Below are positions 22,307-25,901 of a stretch of 25,901 nucleotides of DNA, piece after piece (position 1 is the first letter of the stretch; every line of letters begins with the position of its first letter). The notes under the pieces were generated by a model. The model made no database searches. It was not told the origin of the DNA and worked only from the letters and a program-made list of their open reading frames with translations. The DNA lies in contig CAZXJV010000038.1 of assembly GCA_964641135.1 (NCBI GenBank), positions 1-25,901 on the forward strand, read 5' to 3'. Source of the stretch: Teretinema sp964641135 (lineage in GTDB: Bacteria; Spirochaetota; Spirochaetia; Treponematales; Treponemataceae). Made by a program: the position numbers and the translations under genes.

Positions 22307-23313
22307 TTCTTGCTCCGCTGTTTGGTGCTTTCGGCTTTTGCTTGGTGCTCAAGGGAGCCGATTGCTTTCAGGTATTCTTTTTCCACTTGCTCCAATGTTT
22401 TGGCCTTGTACTTTTGATACTCAAGCTTTGCTTTAGCCTCAGCCTGAGTATGGGAAATAGTACCGGCGTTTTCCAGCAATTTCCGCCCAGCCGATGAAAG
22501 AATGCGGTCCAATTCCCGCACAAAATCGGCCATGCGCATTTCGCGTTCTTCAATAGCGTTTAATTCAGCAAAATCAAAATAAGCCGACACAATATTGTTT
22601 AGGACCTTCAATTCCTGCTCGCTCAGGTAGTTCTTGGCAATCATCGCCTCGGCCTGTGTGGGGCTGCTGCCCTTAAAGCTAGTAAGACCTGCAAAAGGCT
22701 TATCGCTATCAACGCGAAAATAAATAATCTCACTGGCAGTTTTGCCGTGAGCGGCAAAATGCAACTTGTTTTGCACCATTTTGAAAAATGTAAGACTCTC
22801 ATCGCTCTTGGGGTCATAATCGACAGCTGTAGCATACAGTTCCAGAACCTGCCGGTACATAACCTTTTCACTGGAGCGAATATCCCGAATGCGGTCGAGT
22901 AATTCTTTCCAGTAATTACCGCCGCCGAGGTTCTTTAAGCGCTCATCATTTAACGCAAACCCCTTTTCAAGGTACTCCTTTAGAACAGTCGAGGCATAAC
23001 GCCTAAATTGTACGCCGCGCACCGACCGCACCCGGTAGCCTACAGCTAATATGACATCCAAATTATAAAAGGAAATAGCTCGTGAAACCTCACGATCTCC
23101 TTCATTTTGAACTATCAACTGTTGGTTGACAGTTGCCGTTTCGTCTAACTCCTGGTCGTCAAATATGGCCTGTATGTGTTTGCTAATATTTTGTTTGGTA
23201 GTTTGAAACAGTTCAGCTATCTCTGCTTGAGACAACCAAACAGTACCATTTTCCAAGCGCAGTTCAATTTTAGCCGCACCATCCTCGGTAGTGTAAAGAA
23301 TAACATTACTCAT
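22303..23313 (-). CDS. rhuM: RhuM family protein (336 aa)
   Basis: The protein has the complete RhuM pattern: an N-terminal winged-helix-like region (VWLSQAEIAELFQTTKQNISKHI), the core SFYNLDVILAVGYRVRSVRGVQFRRYASTVLKEYL (about 80-115), and a long C-terminal half with a Fic/Doc-like look (FAAHGKTASEIIYFRVDSDKPFAGLTSF) ending in a basic coiled-coil tail. RhuM proteins are common beside type I restriction genes and in pathogenicity islands; their biochemical role is unproven. It overlaps hsdM and hsdS by ATGA at both ends. It is intact, unlike the second copy downstream of hsdS. Confidence 0.9.
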   Translation of the reverse strand: MSNVILYTTEDGAAKIELRLENGTVWLSQAEIAELFQTTKQNISKHIQAIFDDQELDETATVNQQLIVQNEGDREVSRAISFYNLDVILAVGYRVRSVRGVQFRRYASTVLKEYLEKGFALNDERLKNLGGGNYWKELLDRIRDIRSSEKVMYRQVLELYATAVDYDPKSDESLTFFKMVQNKLHFAAHGKTASEIIYFRVDSDKPFAGLTSFKGSSPTQAEAMIAKNYLSEQELKVLNNIVSAYFDFAELNAIEEREMRMADFVRELDRILSSAGRKLLENAGTISHTQAEAKAKLEYQKYKAKTLEQVEKEYLKAIGSLEHQAKAESTKQRSKK

Positions 23314-24851
23314 CCTTCGATCTCCGCGATAATGGCATCAATCTCGGTGCGGAGTTTGTCTATCTTGGCAACCGTGGTTTTAATTTCTGCATTGAGCGTG
23401 GTTATATCAATTACTTCTCGGGTATCCTTGGCTTCTACATAAGAACTTACGGAAAGATTATAATCATTCTTCGCGATCACATCGTTGTCTATGGATTTAG
23501 CGAAGTAGTCTACATCCGACTTGGTGTCGAATACTTTCATGATTTGAGCGATGTGGTCGTCGGTAAGGATGTTGTTATTCGTTTCTTTCTTGAAGAGCTC
23601 GCTTGCGTCGATAAACTGGGTGGTATTGGAAGTCTTATGTCTGGACAGTACCAAAATATTGACCGCAATCGTGGTTCCGTAAAAAAGATTCGGAGCTAGA
23701 GAAATCACGGTCTCAACAAAGTTATTGTCAATAAGATATTGTCGGATTTTCTGCTCTGCCCCTCCACGGTAAAAAATGCCGGGAAAACACACAATGGCCG
23801 CGCGGCCCTTACTGGAAAGATAACTCAGGGCATGTAAGACGAAGGCAAAGTCCGCCTTCGACTTGGGTGCCAAAACTCCGGCCGGAGCAAAGCGGTCATC
23901 ATTTATGAGCGTAGGATCATCGCTTCCAATCCAGTTAACCGAGTACGGAGGATTCGAGACAATGGCATCAAACGGTTTATCGCTCTTGAAATGAGGATCC
24001 AAAAGAGTATTCCCCAGGGCAATATTGAACTTGTCATAGTTAATGTTGTGCAAGAACATATTCATGCGGGCCAGGTTATAGGTTGTATGATTTATCTCCT
24101 GTCCCCAAAACCCATCCTCGATAATATGAGCGTCAAAGTGTTTCTTTGCTTGCAGAAGAAGGGAGCCAGAACCGCACGCTGGGTCGTAAATCTTATTAAC
24201 GGATGTTTGCTTGTGCATGGCAAGCTGCGCGATCAACTTGGACACATGTTGCGGGGTAAAAAACTCCCCGCCTGATTTACCTGCATTAGCCGCATAGTTA
24301 GAAATGAGGAACTCATAGGCATCGCCAAAGAGATCAATTTGATTATCATGGAAATTACCGAACTTGAGACCGGCCACGCCTTTTAAAACCGCAGCCAAAC
24401 GGGTGTTTTTATCCTTAACCGTGTTTCCAAGGCGGTTAGAGGTAGTGTCAAAATCTGCAAACAGACCCTTAATATCCAACTCAGAAGGATACCCATTAGC
24501 AGAACTCTCAATCGCCTGAAAGATTGCAGCCAAATCGGTGTTTAGGTTAGCGTTATCATTGGCGTTTTTCGTTACATTCTCGAATAGCTGGCTGGGATAA
24601 ATGAAATACCCCTTCGTTTTTATGGCGTCTTCTTTGATTTCAGGAGTAATAACAGAGTCTTTAAGATCCGCATACACAAGACTTTCATCCCCCGCCTCAA
24701 AGTAGGCAGAAAAGTTCTCACTGATAAAGCGGTAAAAAAGCGTTCCAAGGACGAATTGCTTGAAATCCCATCCATCGACCGATCCGCGGACATCGTTGGC
24801 TATTTTCCATATTTGCGATTGAAGTTCTGCTCTCTGTTGCATGCTTGACAT
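23310..24851 (-). CDS. hsdM: Type I restriction-modification M subunit (N6-adenine methyltransferase)
   Basis: The 513-aa protein has an N-terminal helical domain (HsdM_N, about 8-150) and a methyltransferase domain with the AdoMet motif DPACGSG (223-229) and the catalytic NPPY motif (300-303) for adenine methylation, preceded by GGEFFTPQHVSKLI (194-207). Length and motif spacing match type IC subunits such as EcoR124I. Two copies with one HsdS make the modification enzyme. AGGAGA lies seven bases before ATG 24851. It is the first gene of the operon, 76 to 85 bases downstream of an extended -10 promoter, and overlaps rhuM by four bases. Confidence 0.97.
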   Translation of the reverse strand: MSSMQQRAELQSQIWKIANDVRGSVDGWDFKQFVLGTLFYRFISENFSAYFEAGDESLVYADLKDSVITPEIKEDAIKTKGYFIYPSQLFENVTKNANDNANLNTDLAAIFQAIESSANGYPSELDIKGLFADFDTTSNRLGNTVKDKNTRLAAVLKGVAGLKFGNFHDNQIDLFGDAYEFLISNYAANAGKSGGEFFTPQHVSKLIAQLAMHKQTSVNKIYDPACGSGSLLLQAKKHFDAHIIEDGFWGQEINHTTYNLARMNMFLHNINYDKFNIALGNTLLDPHFKSDKPFDAIVSNPPYSVNWIGSDDPTLINDDRFAPAGVLAPKSKADFAFVLHALSYLSSKGRAAIVCFPGIFYRGGAEQKIRQYLIDNNFVETVISLAPNLFYGTTIAVNILVLSRHKTSNTTQFIDASELFKKETNNNILTDDHIAQIMKVFDTKSDVDYFAKSIDNDVIAKNDYNLSVSSYVEAKDTREVIDITTLNAEIKTTVAKIDKLRTEIDAIIAEIEG

Positions 24852-24927
24852 GTATGCTTCTCCTGACTGCTTTTATTAAAAGGGATTTTTTTATAGTACT
24901 ACAAAAAAGACTCTTGGTTAACGTAAA

Positions 24928-24936
24928 ATTATATCA
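24928..24936 (-). promoter_or_regulatory. Extended -10 promoter of the hsd operon
   Basis: On the minus strand TGATATAAT is a perfect extended -10 (TGnTATAAT). No good -35 box is seen at 16 to 18 bases. The predicted leader to hsdM is about 70 bases and AT-rich. It lies just downstream of the 3' end of the phage neck-like gene. Confidence 0.5.
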
Positions 24937-24963
24937 CCAATTTCTCCAAAGTGTATGGTATTT

Positions 24964-25341
24964 TTACACTTTATTAATGTGAAGAATGACCGATTCTCTC
25001 CCACTTTCAAGTAATTTAAACCCGCCACAACAAGCATTCACCCCCGCCAAATACCACCAACTCAGTCGTTTCTCTCCTACTTTAACCTTTACACTCACCC
25101 TATATCTTACATTCTTCACAATCCTGTCCTTCTCCGTATACTCTCCCTCCTCAATCTCCACAAACGCATACGGCAAGCCCGTTCCCGGCGGTAAATTCTC
25201 TTCCAATCCCACATACCGGAAGGGCGGCAGGCGGATACTATCTTCGGACTGTTCCTCAAGTTCCAGAAGGACCTTTGGGAGGTCGTTCATCAGGATATCC
25301 GTGATCTCTTTTAGGATTCGCTCTTCCGGTATGTCTATCAT
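24964..25341 (-). CDS. Phage neck/tail-completion-like protein (125 aa)
   Basis: A small mixed alpha/beta protein (MIDIPEERILKEITDILMNDLPKV... YAFVEIEEGEYTEKDRIVKNVRYRVSVKV). Size, the N-terminal helix followed by strands, and its place right after a connector gene fit phage minor structural proteins that complete the neck or tail terminator. I do not recognise a specific family. The start overlaps the connector stop (TGATG). It is the last phage gene before the AT-rich restriction operon, so its 3' end may mark an insertion boundary. Truncation cannot be judged. Confidence 0.6.
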   Translation of the reverse strand: MIDIPEERILKEITDILMNDLPKVLLELEEQSEDSIRLPPFRYVGLEENLPPGTGLPYAFVEIEEGEYTEKDRIVKNVRYRVSVKVKVGEKRLSWWYLAGVNACCGGFKLLESGRESVILHINKV

Positions 25342-25850
25342 CAGAGGTAGAGCCTCCTGTACACGTTGATATCCTTGAGCCGGTCGGCGGTTTGTTCGGC
25401 CTCTTTGGTCGGATTAAGCCCTTCCAGGCGGTCCCGCATCATGTCGAGTACACAGGCTTGAATCAGAGCGGGGATTTCCGCAAATTTATACCCGTAACGG
25501 TAGGTAAAGCGGATCATCCGGTCTCGTTCTATCTTCAAGCGGTATGCCCTGTTGCCGTGAGCGTCAGGGCGGGCAATGTCCCGAATGGCGCTTTCGGCGG
25601 TCAATTCCAGGTGTGCGCCGGTTTTATCGTCAATAATTTCCGTGAACTCCCGAACCGGGTACTGTTCCGGGTAGAACTCGCCCAAGTTGGTCTGTTGCCG
25701 GTCGGTTCTCGTCCCGGTAAGCAAGTTCCGGTCAAGGAACAGGCTGATTTCCTCCGAAACCGCACTCAGTAACAGCCTGTTCCGCTTTTCGTCCCGAGAA
25801 TCAAGGCCGATAATCTCGGAGACATCTTCAAAGCGCATAAGATCGTTCAT
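25341..25850 (-). CDS. Phage head-tail connector protein (gp6-like, 169 aa)
   Basis: The mostly helical protein follows the pattern of gp6-type head-tail connectors (adaptors): an N-terminal helix with DVSEIIGLDSRDEKRNRLLLSAVSEEISLFLDR, a beta-rich middle (YPVREFTEIIDD...), an IRFTYRYGYKFAEIPALIQACVLDMMRDR segment and a C-terminal LKDINVYRRLYL. Such proteins assemble as a ring below the portal. A G-rich ribosome-binding site precedes ATG 25850; ATG 25838 is an alternative. It lies in the leftward phage cluster, with an upstream gene probably ending by ATGA overlap. Confidence 0.75.
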   Translation of the reverse strand: MNDLMRFEDVSEIIGLDSRDEKRNRLLLSAVSEEISLFLDRNLLTGTRTDRQQTNLGEFYPEQYPVREFTEIIDDKTGAHLELTAESAIRDIARPDAHGNRAYRLKIERDRMIRFTYRYGYKFAEIPALIQACVLDMMRDRLEGLNPTKEAEQTADRLKDINVYRRLYL

Positions 25851-25901
25851 AGGCCCCCCCTTGAAGGCTTGTATGGGTTGACTTTCTGTAAAGTCCGGGT
25901 A
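25847..25901 (-). CDS. Possible 3' end of an upstream phage gene (partial)
   Basis: One minus-strand frame is open from the window edge and ends ...QKVNPYKPSRGGL with a TGA that overlaps the connector start as ATGA, the junction style used throughout this cluster. Only 17 codons are visible. The connector's own frame is also open to the edge, so this call is tentative. A 6-bp dyad (25880-25885/25890-25895) lies within it. Confidence 0.3.
   Translation of the reverse strand, partial: TRTLQKVNPYKPSRGGL

Noticed and set aside
20736..23313. Recent tandem duplication of rhuM around hsdS
   Set aside because: The aligned N-terminal domains differ at most positions outside a few motif residues, so the copies are old paralogues or separate acquisitions.

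Overview
The window reads as a moderately GC-rich bacterial chromosome carrying mobile DNA. A spirochaete (Treponema/Spirochaeta-like) is my best guess. It rests on the YjfB-type motility peptide beside a hemerythrin/flavodiiron pair and a PAS/HD-GYP protein, and no marker in the window proves it.

Layout. (1) 1-1894 has no convincing gene. It starts with four back-to-back GC hairpins, then a strong terminator hairpin, then the 3' part of a tRNA with anticodon CAU (minus strand) that stops exactly at the anticodon loop. This looks like an attachment-site scar. It is followed by about 1.5 kb of pyrimidine-rich, palindrome-studded DNA. (2) 1895-5771 holds housekeeping or accessory genes: a 59-aa YjfB-family protein, a hemerythrin plus FprA flavodiiron operon for oxygen/NO handling, and a convergent triple-PAS HD-GYP phosphodiesterase. 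(3) 5987-13985 is a leftward block of tightly packed phage late genes. In order of transcription it has two tail/baseplate proteins, a lysis region (coiled-coil/TM protein, NlpC/P60 endolysin, holin-like protein, two out-of-frame overlapping membrane proteins), two fibre-like proteins, two small proteins and a P4-type helicase. (4) 14087-24851 is a defence block: RloA-RloB (ATPase plus TOPRIM-like), a DUF2188-HNH pair on the other strand, and an EcoR124I-like type I restriction-modification operon in the order hsdM-rhuM-hsdS-rhuM'-(BRO-N)fic-hsdR. (5) 24964-25901 returns to phage genes (a head-tail connector and a neck/tail-completion-like protein) in the same leftward direction.

How it fits together. 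The defence block lies between head-tail connector genes and tail genes of one phage-like cluster, where tail tube, chaperone and tape-measure genes would normally sit. None of those is seen, so the prophage is either rearranged and defective or the block replaced them. Composition supports insertion: sampled 60-base lines give about 57% GC in the tail genes (12001-12060), 38% in hsdR (18001-18060) and 35% in rloA (15241-15300), but 62% in the DUF2188 gene (16321-16380). The restriction operon is translationally coupled: four consecutive junctions are ATGA overlaps. HsdS carries four exact 12-bp repeats encoding the ELTA/TAEL spacer that in EcoR124I/EcoR124II sets DNA specificity. Divergent promoters and one-way terminators between rloA and hsdR appear to insulate the three defence transcription units.
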